From the NCBI GenBank assembly GCA_023229135.1, contig JALNZT010000075.1:1-6119 (forward strand): 6,119 bases of DNA, given 5' to 3'. Origin of the DNA: Bacteroidales bacterium. Lineage in GTDB: Bacteria > Bacteroidota > Bacteroidia > Bacteroidales > F082. Of the stretch, positions 1-5,943 are shown piece by piece (position 1 is the stretch's first letter; the number at the start of each line of letters is the position of its first letter). The notes under the pieces are model-generated. The model searched no databases, was not told where the DNA came from, and saw nothing but the letters and a program-made list of their open reading frames with translations. Position numbers and translations under genes: made by a program.

Positions 1-572
1 CCGGCCGAAATGATAAATTTCATCACTTCTGTAGCTGAGGCGTCGATAGGTTTAATATTTTCGACCGGTACGATAAATAAATTTCCCGACCAGGCGTAAG
101 AGTGGGGCAAATATACGGCAACCTTTTGATCGCCTATACCCAGAAATTTTAAATCTTTGTTGGTGATAAACCCAATTTTCTCTAGCTCATAGCCTTTGCC
201 AATTTTCACCAAAACAGGCTCATTGAAACGTCGTTTCTGTCCGACAAAGGCCGAAACAAGGTCTTTTACAGAGGTATAGATTATTTTTATCAGTGGTGCC
301 TTCACGAAAAGTTGGTCGAAGAATGAAATCAGCGGTTTGAATAATATGGTGGATCCCAAGGCGCCAATCAATGTGATGAGTATCAGCAAGACGACAATAC
401 CAAGGCCGGGAATATGCACCTTCAAAATGTCATCGATAAAGCTGATTAGCAGGCCGTCAACCCATCCAAAGACGATATACAAACTCCAAATGGTTACCGT
501 AATGGGTGCCAAATACAACAATCCCTGAAAAAAGTAACGCAGCGATTTATTGAAAAAACTTCTTTGTTTCAT
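1..572 (-). CDS. DUF502 family membrane protein (3' end cut by window edge)
   Basis: I translated the minus strand from the ATG at 572-570. It stays open for 190 codons to the window edge, so the stop lies outside. The protein begins MKQRSFFNKSLRYFFQGLLY and has two hydrophobic segments, roughly residues 14-36 and 55-78, followed by a soluble part. Features that match the DUF502 family are the first helix with a proline (LAPITVT), the post-helix stretch KAPLIKIIYTSVKDLV (about 91-106), and the C-terminal pattern of a tryptophan (WSGNLFIVPVE) followed by an Ile-Ser-Ala-Gly end. DUF502 proteins are about 200 residues long, so only a short tail should be missing. The family is an integral membrane protein of unknown biochemical role, and I assign none. 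It lies 64 bp after the Maf gene on the same strand with no convincing terminator between, so it may be the last gene of that operon. Confidence 0.85.
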   Translation of the reverse strand, partial: MKQRSFFNKSLRYFFQGLLYLAPITVTIWSLYIVFGWVDGLLISFIDDILKVHIPGLGIVVLLILITLIGALGSTILFKPLISFFDQLFVKAPLIKIIYTSVKDLVSAFVGQKRRFNEPVLVKIGKGYELEKIGFITNKDLKFLGIGDQKVAVYLPHSYAWSGNLFIVPVENIKPIDASATEVMKFIISA

Positions 573-636
573 GCTTTATAAGGTATTAAATTATTGTATT
601 TTAGTTTGTTATGCATATTTTGTCCCTTGTTAAGGC

Positions 637-1227
637 TTAAAAGTTTTTTAACTGCTGATAAAGCTGGTGCGTTGGCAAACCCATCACATTATAAAATGAA
701 CCGCTTATGCCGGCAATACCTATCACGCCAATCCATTCCTGGATACCGTATGAACCGGCCTTGTCGAAAGGCTTGTGACGATCTACGTAAAAATCAATCT
801 CGTCTTTTTCCAAAACATCAAAAGTTACTTCTGAAATTTCAGCGAAACTCACCAATTTATGATTACTTCGAATGGTAATACCGGTGATAACCTCATGCTT
901 GCAGCCCGATAAAGTCTGGAGCATTGCAACTGCTTCTGCACGATTTTCAGGTTTATTCAATGGCAACTGATCTTTGATCACCACGGTATCAGCCGTTATC
1001 AGCAAGAAATTGGCGGGCAGTGAGCTGGCTGAAAAAGCCTCTGCTTTTACACGGCTGAGGTAGCTTGCAATTTCTGCCGCAGGCAAATCGGCCGGAAAGC
1101 TTTCGTCGGTGTCTTTGGTAAGCACGGTGAACGAAATTCCCATATCGGCCAAAAGCTGCTGCCGGCGCGGAGATTTTGAGGCTAAAATAACTTCGTAGGA
1201 CGCTAAATTTCGGACTAAGGAATTCAT
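637..1227 (-). CDS. maf: Maf family nucleoside triphosphate pyrophosphatase (YhdE-like, dTTP/UTP type)
   Basis: The 196-residue product is full length for the Maf family, cytosolic house-cleaning enzymes that hydrolyse non-canonical or excess nucleoside triphosphates to the monophosphate and pyrophosphate. Visible motifs are the N-terminal substrate loop ILASKSPRR (S19, R21, R22), the acidic pair D41-E42, the ITADTVV catalytic strand (D80), the K152-P-F-D-K-A-G-S-Y-G-I-Q block and the SGSFYNVMGLP block (175-185). The DKAGSYGIQ version is typical of the YhdE branch, which prefers dTTP and UTP, rather than the YceF branch (m7GTP); this specificity is inferred from family knowledge. The start ATG (1227-1225) overlaps the stop of the upstream prenyltransferase gene by 4 bp in an ATGA arrangement, implying translational coupling. 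No key residue appears to be missing. Confidence 0.95.
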   Translation of the reverse strand: MNSLVRNLASYEVILASKSPRRQQLLADMGISFTVLTKDTDESFPADLPAAEIASYLSRVKAEAFSASSLPANFLLITADTVVIKDQLPLNKPENRAEAVAMLQTLSGCKHEVITGITIRSNHKLVSFAEISEVTFDVLEKDEIDFYVDRHKPFDKAGSYGIQEWIGVIGIAGISGSFYNVMGLPTHQLYQQLKNF

Positions 1228-2165
1228 AAGCTGATAAATAAAATAGATAAAATACCGGTGAGCATCACCAGCTTTAGCAGGCTAGAAACTATACCAAACT
1301 CTCGTCTTTTCGGATTGCCAATCAGTTGAAAACCAGACAACAAAATCAGCATATCGGTAATAAACAAAAAGCCAAAAGCAGCTATGGCGCCATCCCTAAA
1401 GAGAGTAATTTGCCACCAACCGATAACGGCCAACAAAACAGCTTGCAAAGCCCAAACAATATAGCTACTCACCGAAATCCCCAGCACTACAGGGATGCTA
1501 CGGCAGCCCACTTTTGCATCGCCTTTGATGTCTTGCATGTCCTTTACCAACTCGCGGATGAGGCTTACCAAAAACGCGAAAACCGCATAAACACCCACAA
1601 TTTCGAGTATCATCTCTATTACGGTGGTTGCTTTGGCCCAGGAAATGGCTTGTTCCATGAGGAAAAATATATCGAAAAAGCCGGCAATCAACACCAGCAA
1701 TGCGGCTAAAAATGCCACTACTAAATTACCGATAACAAGCTGTTGTTTATAGCGTTGTGCATAAAACCATAACAGACCGTTGACCATACCGATTAGTATA
1801 AAAAGATTGAGATTTTTACTTAAAAAGCTCAATCCGATTGCCGCTAACATTGCAACAGAAACCAAAGCGAAATAAACGTTTCGAGCCGTTTTTACTGCAA
1901 TTTTATTTCCTACAATTAATTTGTCCGGTTTATTGATGCGGTCAATTTCAATATCGGCAATATCGTTGATCACATTTCCGGCTGCGGCCGTTGACAATAC
2001 CGCCATCAAAAATAAGGCTAAGGCCAAAACAGTAGGCACTTCCACGATTCCGGCTACCCGCAAAAACGGCAGTACAATGGCGAAGCGTACCGTAAGCACG
2101 ATTAACGCCATCATCAATAAATTGGGCAGACGAACTAACTTTAACCAGTTGAAAATAAGTTTCAT
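1224..2165 (-). CDS. UbiA family prenyltransferase (geranylgeranylglycerol-phosphate geranylgeranyltransferase-like)
   Basis: The 313-residue protein is very hydrophobic, with about eight or nine membrane segments, as in UbiA-superfamily intramembrane prenyltransferases. Both aspartate-rich Mg-diphosphate sites are present: N67-D68-xx-D71-xxx-D75 followed by R76 and NKPDK (78-82), and D209-xx-D212-xxx-D216 following RELVK. These residues bind the prenyl diphosphate donor. The acceptor cannot be read from sequence. Bacteroidota members of this type are often named digeranylgeranylglyceryl phosphate synthase-like, which would mean prenylation of a glycerophosphate lipid, but quinone or other acceptors remain possible. 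The gene starts at ATG 2165-2163, one base after the stop of the HAD phosphatase gene, and its TGA overlaps the maf start. It sits inside a compact operon with no quinone-biosynthesis neighbour in view. Confidence 0.9.
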   Translation of the reverse strand: MKLIFNWLKLVRLPNLLMMALIVLTVRFAIVLPFLRVAGIVEVPTVLALALFLMAVLSTAAAGNVINDIADIEIDRINKPDKLIVGNKIAVKTARNVYFALVSVAMLAAIGLSFLSKNLNLFILIGMVNGLLWFYAQRYKQQLVIGNLVVAFLAALLVLIAGFFDIFFLMEQAISWAKATTVIEMILEIVGVYAVFAFLVSLIRELVKDMQDIKGDAKVGCRSIPVVLGISVSSYIVWALQAVLLAVIGWWQITLFRDGAIAAFGFLFITDMLILLSGFQLIGNPKRREFGIVSSLLKLVMLTGILSILFISL

Positions 2166-2166
2166 A

Positions 2167-2688
2167 TCACCAGTGATGACTGATTGCCGACATCCATTTG
2201 CCTTGCACCTTTAACACCTGCTCGATGATGTCGCGGACGCAGCCGTTCCCACCGGGGTGATGACTGATATACACGCTGATACGCTTAATTTCTTCGACCG
2301 CATCGGACGGACAAACCGGCACGCCAACACGCTGCATCGGCAGATAATCAGGGATGTCGTCGCCCATATAAACCATATTTTTGGGTTCAAGGCCTTTTTC
2401 ATTCATATATTTCTCCAAGACAGTAAGTTTGTCCGACACGCCCAGAAAAACATCTTTGATATTCAGGGCTTCAAAACGCTTTTCCATAGAGGGCGAATAG
2501 CCTCCGGAAATCACAGCTACGTTATAACCTAACTTTTGCACCAGCTGCAAGGCATAGCCATCTTTAACATTGGCACTGCGAAGCGGCTCACCGTGGTTGT
2601 TGATGATAATTTTACCGTCGGTCATCACGCCATCGTAATCAAAAATAAAGGTATTGATATCATTTAAAAGCGATTTATAGTTACTCAT
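2167..2688 (-). CDS. KdsC-like HAD phosphatase (3-deoxy-octulosonate/nonulosonate 8- or 9-phosphate phosphatase family)
   Basis: The 173-residue product is a capless type C0 HAD hydrolase, the size of KdsC, which removes the phosphate from KDO-8-phosphate in lipopolysaccharide synthesis. Motif I is FDYDGVMTDG (nucleophile D17, acid D19). Motif II is the serine in AVISGG (S61). Motif III is the lysine in SDK (K87). Motif IV is MGDDIPD (D110, D111, D114). The C-terminal GGNGCVRDIIEQ block (from G146) corresponds to the GGxGAVRE tail of KdsC that closes the active site of the neighbouring subunit. Where E. coli KdsC has TGR after motif II, this protein has SGG, so substrate identity is less certain than family membership. 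KDN-9-phosphate phosphatase is a related alternative. Its ATG overlaps the upstream DUF2520 stop by 4 bp (2685-2688). Confidence 0.88.
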   Translation of the reverse strand: MSNYKSLLNDINTFIFDYDGVMTDGKIIINNHGEPLRSANVKDGYALQLVQKLGYNVAVISGGYSPSMEKRFEALNIKDVFLGVSDKLTVLEKYMNEKGLEPKNMVYMGDDIPDYLPMQRVGVPVCPSDAVEEIKRISVYISHHPGGNGCVRDIIEQVLKVQGKWMSAISHHW

Positions 2689-3461
2689 TTTTTTGGTGTG
2701 TGGTATTTGTTGATAATATAATTTGTTAGCATTTCATAAATTTCCTTTTCTTCCGGCCTGTTTTTCAGTAAGTTGAGTTGTGCCGCAATAGTTTCTTTGT
2801 CGTTGCGTCGTGCAGGTCCCGTTTGCACGGCCAACGGGTTTTTAACAATAGCTTTTTCAACGGTTTCACGCATCAATGGAACCAGGTGCTGAAAAGAAAG
2901 CGCGTTTTCCTCCAGTATTTGGTGTGCAATTCCAAATAGGGCATTGCTAAAGTTAGAAACATAAACGGCACCCAGGTGCAACAATCTGCGGTCGAGATTG
3001 GTGCTTACAATCACTGAATCGCTGAGTAAGTCAGCCAGTTCTTTCAACTTATTTTCTGTTGCTGGATTTGCACCTTCAATAAAAAGCGGTATAACTTTAA
3101 AATCCACTTCGCGTTCGAGGCTAAAAGTTTGCAGCGGATAGAAAACGCCGTAGTTTGGACTAAAATCTTTCAGCATTTCGCAAGGCATACTACCCGAAGT
3201 ATGGACTACAAGTGCATCGCCGGCGGGCAAAAGAGCAGCGGCATCAGCGATAGAATCATCATTGACGGCCAAAATAAACAGTTCGGAGTTTCCTATTTCG
3301 GCAGCATTATGCACTAACTCCACGCCCATTTTCGCAAAAGGCAGTGATTTGGATCGGTTGCGAACAAAAACTTGCTTGGGTTCAATGCCCAGCTCTACAA
3401 ATGCTTTGCAAAGGTGAAAAGCTACATTTCCGGCTCCTATGATGGTGATATTTTTGATCAT
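2685..3461 (-). CDS. Rossmann-fold NAD(P)-binding protein with DUF2520 C-terminal domain
   Basis: The 258-residue protein opens with a dinucleotide-binding strand and loop, NITIIGAGNVAFHL (G9, G11, with N12-V-A as in the pyrroline-5-carboxylate reductase and F420/NADP oxidoreductase superfamily). The Rossmann domain covers about residues 1-120 and includes the VHTSGS strand end (86-91) and the YPLQTFS block (108-114). The C-terminal DUF2520 helical domain, about 125-255, has the typical LLHLGAVYVSNFSNAL helix (160-175) and TGPARRND loop (214-221). The enzymatic reaction of this family is not established, so I give only a probable oxidoreductase fold. It is the first gene of the minus-strand operon. 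The ATG at 3461-3459 is preceded by an A-rich stretch and no Shine-Dalgarno, as usual in Bacteroidota. Confidence 0.9.
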   Translation of the reverse strand: MIKNITIIGAGNVAFHLCKAFVELGIEPKQVFVRNRSKSLPFAKMGVELVHNAAEIGNSELFILAVNDDSIADAAALLPAGDALVVHTSGSMPCEMLKDFSPNYGVFYPLQTFSLEREVDFKVIPLFIEGANPATENKLKELADLLSDSVIVSTNLDRRLLHLGAVYVSNFSNALFGIAHQILEENALSFQHLVPLMRETVEKAIVKNPLAVQTGPARRNDKETIAAQLNLLKNRPEEKEIYEMLTNYIINKYHTPKK

Positions 3462-3489
3462 TTTGCTGACTCTTGACTAAATTTTTGCA

Positions 3490-3497
3490 CGAAATTA
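3490..3497 (-). promoter_or_regulatory. Weak candidate -7 element of the DUF2520 operon
   Basis: On the minus strand TAATTTCG matches the Bacteroidota -7 consensus TAnnTTTG except at one position. It lies 28 bp upstream of the ATG, so the leader would be about 20 bases. I see no clear TTTG at the matching -33 distance, so this is tentative. Confidence 0.25.
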
Positions 3498-3510
3498 CAG
3501 TTTTAGACGG

Positions 3511-3524
3511 AAACGACTTCGTTT
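3511..3524. promoter_or_regulatory. Perfect dyad in divergent intergenic region (operator candidate)
   Basis: AAACGA and TCGTTT form perfect 6-bp inverted arms separated by CT. The dyad is in the middle of the 143-bp region between the divergent DUF2520 operon and the MerR gene, where one bound protein could affect both promoters. No regulator is proven; the adjacent MerR protein is the obvious candidate. Confidence 0.35.
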
Positions 3525-3558
3525 TGTGTAGAACTTATATTTAGAAAGCTTAAACAAA

Positions 3559-3566
3559 TACCTTTG
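3559..3566 (+). promoter_or_regulatory. Candidate -7 element of the MerR/B12 regulator gene
   Basis: TACCTTTG is an exact match to the Bacteroidota -7 consensus TAnnTTTG, 38 bp before the ATG at 3605. The -33 region (about 3536-3539, TATA) is a poor match, so the promoter may be weak or activator-dependent. Two AAGCTT sites at 3546-3551 and 3567-3572, 21 bp apart, bracket the element and could be part of an autoregulatory site. Confidence 0.4.
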
Positions 3567-3604
3567 AAGCTTGTTTTATCTTTACGCTTTAAACTAATTT
3601 AACA

Positions 3605-4489
3605 ATGTCAACCTATTCGATTAAAGATTTGGAACGCTTTACAGGAATAAAAGCGCATACCATACGTATCTGGGAAAAAAGATACGGTATTGTAGATCCA
3701 AGTCGTACTGAATCAAACATCCGTTGGTACAATGATGAAGACTTAAAAAAGCTTCTTAATGTGTCCATCTTGAACCGGCATGGTTACAAAATTTCGCGTA
3801 TTGCCAGCCTGACTAAAAAGCAAATCAACCAAAAAATAATGGAGGTTTTGAAGCCCGAGTCTGACTATCTTAGCCAGATAGAGAGCCTTGTTATTTCCAT
3901 GATAGACTTAAATGAAGATGGCTTTAACCGCGTTTTAAATCAGTCATTTAGTAAGATAGGTTTTGAGGAAACCGTTTATTACGTTATTTATCCCTTCTTT
4001 GAAAAAATAGGATTGCTGTGGCAAACCGGCACGATTAATCCGGCGCAGGAGCATTTCATATCTAATCTGATCAGGATGAAACTTTGTGTGGCAATCGAAA
4101 GCCTGCCCGCCGTTACAAATCCCAAAGCAAAAAAAATGGTTCTTTTCTTACCGAAATGGGAGTTGCATGAAATCGGCCTACTTACATACTATTTTATCGC
4201 AAAAAAAGCAGGCATAAAAGTTTTTTATCTGGGACAAATTGTGCCTTTTCAAGATTTAGTTTCTGTAGGAAATGCCGTTGAAGTTGATATTTTAGGTACT
4301 TATTTTGTTTCGGCCATCACCAAAGAGGAAATGCAGGACTACCTGAAAAATCTAAGTGTTGAATTTCCAAAGCAGCATATTGTCGTTAGTGGTATTCAGG
4401 CTGCTAATATCGACTTCCAGCTTTCTGACTACATAAAACTAATCAGTAGCGCACGTGATTTTAAAGCGTTTATCAATACCGTGGTTTAG
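3605..4489 (+). CDS. MerR family regulator with cobalamin-binding domain (CarH/LitR-like photoreceptor type)
   Basis: The 294-residue protein has a MerR winged-helix DNA-binding domain at about 1-70: YSIKDLERFTGIKAHTIRIW, then EKRYGI, then the NIRWYNDEDLKKL wing. A helical B12-binding cap domain follows at about 85-170, then a Rossmann-like B12-binding domain at about 176-294. The cap carries W139 then E149-H150, exactly the Wx9EH signature of CarH/LitR adenosylcobalamin photoreceptors. The Rossmann domain has ELHEIG (186-191), a variant of DxHxxG that keeps the axial-ligand histidine H188, followed by SAI (236-238) and SG (262-263) at about the expected spacings. Family members repress as tetramers in the dark and release DNA when light breaks the Co-C bond. 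Q140 follows W139 where Thermus CarH has the second ligand histidine. A non-light B12 or redox sensor is the alternative. It is transcribed alone, upstream of an ECF sigma gene. Confidence 0.9.
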   Translation: MSTYSIKDLERFTGIKAHTIRIWEKRYGIVDPSRTESNIRWYNDEDLKKLLNVSILNRHGYKISRIASLTKKQINQKIMEVLKPESDYLSQIESLVISMIDLNEDGFNRVLNQSFSKIGFEETVYYVIYPFFEKIGLLWQTGTINPAQEHFISNLIRMKLCVAIESLPAVTNPKAKKMVLFLPKWELHEIGLLTYYFIAKKAGIKVFYLGQIVPFQDLVSVGNAVEVDILGTYFVSAITKEEMQDYLKNLSVEFPKQHIVVSGIQAANIDFQLSDYIKLISSARDFKAFINTVV

Positions 4490-4493
4490 GCTA

Positions 4494-4560
4494 TTTCGTG
4501 TTTAACAAAACGATAGAAAAAGGATAAAAACCACCTAAAAGCTGGTTTTTTCGTGTTTAA
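4494..4560. repeat. Two identical 12-bp direct repeats flanking the MerR terminator
   Basis: TTTCGTGTTTAA occurs at 4494-4505 and again at 4549-4560, 55 bp apart start to start. The core TGTTTAA, in either orientation, recurs at both neighbouring promoters. The second copy overlaps the T-tract of the terminator. This may be a binding-site array or chance in AT-rich DNA. Confidence 0.4.
4526..4551 (+). terminator. Rho-independent terminator of the MerR gene
   Basis: AAAAACCA (4526-4533) and TGGTTTTT (4543-4550) are perfect 8-bp inverted arms with a 9-base loop, and the right arm ends in a run of six T. It sits 37 bp after the MerR stop, which suggests that the sigma gene is transcribed separately. 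The stem has only three G-C-bearing pairs, so it may leak. Confidence 0.6.
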
Positions 4561-4647
4561 ATAAGCCTTTAAGGATTTTTAACAGTTATTTAATTTACTG
4601 ATATCATATTAGTTAGGTAATTTTCGAAAAGTTTATTTAGAATTGTT

Positions 4648-4678
4648 CTTGACAAGCAAGAAATTCTGTTTAACTTTG
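4648..4678 (+). promoter_or_regulatory. Bacteroidota-type promoter of the ECF sigma gene
   Basis: CTTG (4648-4651), a 19-bp spacer and TAACTTTG (4671-4678) match the Bacteroidota TTTG-N19-TAnnTTTG promoter almost perfectly. The start site would fall near 4684, leaving a leader of about 36 bases before the ATG at 4720. This is the housekeeping promoter form, not an obviously autoregulated ECF promoter. Confidence 0.65.
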
Positions 4679-4696
4679 TACAAGTTTATTTAAACA
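4667..4696. promoter_or_regulatory. Nested dyads over the -7 and start site of the sigma gene (operator candidate)
   Basis: TGTTTAA (4667-4673) and TTAAACA (4690-4696) are inverted 7-bp arms. Between them lies the perfect palindrome TTGTACAA (4676-4683), with further outer symmetry TAA/TTA at 4671-4673 and 4686-4688. The block overlaps the -7 element and the expected start site, an ideal place for a repressor such as the adjacent MerR protein. Confidence 0.4.
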
Positions 4697-4719
4697 CAAT
4701 CATCAAAAAATGATAACCC

Positions 4720-5229
4720 ATGACCGCATTAGAATTTAATTACCAGCTAACAGGACTTCAAAGATACTTAGAGATTTTCGCAAGGCAATTGACAGGTAAT
4801 GAGGATGATGCCAAGGATCTTCTTCAGGAAACCTTTCTCAAAGCTTTGGTTTATCGTGAAAAATATGTAAACCAGAACAATTTTAAAGCCTGGGTTTATA
4901 CGATTATGAAAAACATTTTCATCAACAATTATCGTAGAAACAAAAAAGCCAGAACGATTATTGATCAAACAGATAACCTGTATTACCTGAACACCGGCTC
5001 AGAAATGAGAGAGACGAATCCAGAATCGATGCTGGCCGCCAAAGAATTGCAAAAGGGTATTGACAGCTTAGATAAAGACTTCCGTCGCGCTTTTGACTTG
5101 TACAATGAAGGTTATAAATACAAAGAAATTGCTGACGACTTGAACCTCACTATTGGCACGGTGAAAAGCCGCATTTTTTATAGTCGCAAAAAGCTGATGG
5201 AAAACCTGAAAGAATATCAGCCTGGCTAA
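4720..5229 (+). CDS. ECF (group IV) RNA polymerase sigma factor
   Basis: The 169-residue protein has the two-domain structure of an extracytoplasmic-function sigma factor and redirects RNA polymerase to alternative promoters. Region 2 spans about residues 8-74, with the DDAKDLLQETFLKAL helix for core binding and FKAWVYTIMKNIFINNYRR for -10 recognition and melting. Region 4 spans about 108-164, with YKEIADDLNLTIGTVKSRI as the helix-turn-helix that reads the -35. Sigma domain 3 is absent, as expected. The start at 4720 gives a normal N-terminus; an ATG at 4710 is in another frame and stops after nine codons. No anti-sigma gene follows, because the next gene is convergent. The B12-type MerR gene upstream suggests control by that regulator instead. 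The target regulon cannot be read from this window. Confidence 0.93.
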   Translation: MTALEFNYQLTGLQRYLEIFARQLTGNEDDAKDLLQETFLKALVYREKYVNQNNFKAWVYTIMKNIFINNYRRNKKARTIIDQTDNLYYLNTGSEMRETNPESMLAAKELQKGIDSLDKDFRRAFDLYNEGYKYKEIADDLNLTIGTVKSRIFYSRKKLMENLKEYQPG

Positions 5230-5281
5230 ATAACAAACTGGTACGAGAAACACTAAAATATACTCAAGAATACTATAAAGC

Positions 5282-5315
5282 AAAAAGGCTGCTCCGTTTT
5301 GGGCAGCCTTTTTTT
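5282..5315. terminator. Strong bidirectional Rho-independent terminator
   Basis: AAAAAGGCTGC (5282-5292) and GCAGCC followed by seven T (5303-5315) give an 11-bp stem with a 10-base loop. The A-run on the left becomes a T-run on the opposite strand, so the hairpin can end both the sigma transcript (stop at 5229) and the convergent minus-strand transcript, whose gene ends at 5330. Confidence 0.9.
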
Positions 5316-5329
5316 GTCAATTATTCTCT

Positions 5330-5893
5330 TTAAAGCCTTTGAAATTCAGCCTGAATCGTATCTATCGCCTCGTCAATCACAGCGATGTTCAGGGTGACGA
5401 GCGCGGTAGCCAACAGCGACGCATCGGCGTTTTCGTTTAGGTTTCCGACTTGCATATTTACTTGCTTAACTACCTCATCACGTGAATTTTGAACTAGCTT
5501 CCAGGCTTCCTTGCTTACATAAAGCTGTTGGGCCAGGTTGTGCTCAAACTCTTCGCGGATATTGTGCAACAGACGCAAATGGAAAGACCTCAGCTCCATA
5601 CCTTGCTCCAGGTTTCGGCTAACTAACTGTTGAGGTTGCAAGCGTTCCAAAAACAAAATTAGCCGCTCCATCGCTTGAATTTTTAATGGCGTTGAAAACT
5701 TTTTGCTAAGCATTTTTTCTTCGTGCTGCATCTTTAGTTGCTCCAGCCTGAGTCGGTTATCACTAATATTGTGTTCTTCCGGCAAGTTTTTTTTGTCCAT
5801 GCTTTTTACTATTCGCACAATAAACCAAGTAATAGCTACCACGGGAATAATTAAGAAAAGCAGGACTACCAATAAAGAGATTTGAAACTCCAT
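5330..5893 (-). CDS. DUF7935-like single-pass membrane protein of unknown function
   Basis: I place the start at ATG 5893-5891, giving 187 residues that begin MEFQISLLVVLLFL. An in-frame TTG at 5935 would add 14 residues, but the internal ATG directly precedes the membrane helix and is the better start. Residues about 5-29 form one transmembrane segment, followed by a charged, probably coiled-coil stretch (about 30-65) and a helical domain. The blocks IQAMERLILFLERLQP and REEFEHNLAQQLYVS resemble, from memory, the Bacteroidota-specific DUF7935 family, whose function is unknown. The soluble part is very rich in Glu, Gln, Arg and Leu and lacks recognisable catalytic motifs. The gene converges on the sigma gene and shares its terminator. 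It appears to be transcribed alone. Confidence 0.8.
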   Translation of the reverse strand: MEFQISLLVVLLFLIIPVVAITWFIVRIVKSMDKKNLPEEHNISDNRLRLEQLKMQHEEKMLSKKFSTPLKIQAMERLILFLERLQPQQLVSRNLEQGMELRSFHLRLLHNIREEFEHNLAQQLYVSKEAWKLVQNSRDEVVKQVNMQVGNLNENADASLLATALVTLNIAVIDEAIDTIQAEFQRL

Positions 5894-5943
5894 AGCTAAT
5901 CGTATATTTTCAAACTGAACGGCTAAATTAAGCAATCATTGTT

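Noticed and set aside
625..635. Small hairpin CCTT-GTT-AAGG after the Maf gene as a terminator
   Set aside because: Only a 4-bp stem and no T-run on the minus strand; too weak to separate Maf from the DUF502 gene.
1326..1709. 127-codon plus-strand frame opposite the prenyltransferase gene
   Set aside because: Low-complexity shadow frame (Gln, Asn and His rich) antisense to a clearly conserved membrane protein.
4649..4654. TTGACA as an E. coli-type -35 for the sigma gene
   Set aside because: The paired -10 at the usual distance is poor, while the Bacteroidota TTG-N19-TAnnTTTG reading fits far better and uses the same bases.
4710..4739. Nine-codon upstream ORF (MITHDRIRI) overlapping the sigma-factor start in another frame
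   Set aside because: A chance frame in an A-rich leader; nothing supports its translation or an attenuation role.
5894..5935. N-terminal extension of the DUF7935-like protein from a TTG codon
   Set aside because: TTG starts are rare in this phylum and the ATG at 5893 sits right before the membrane helix; the extension looks like leader sequence.
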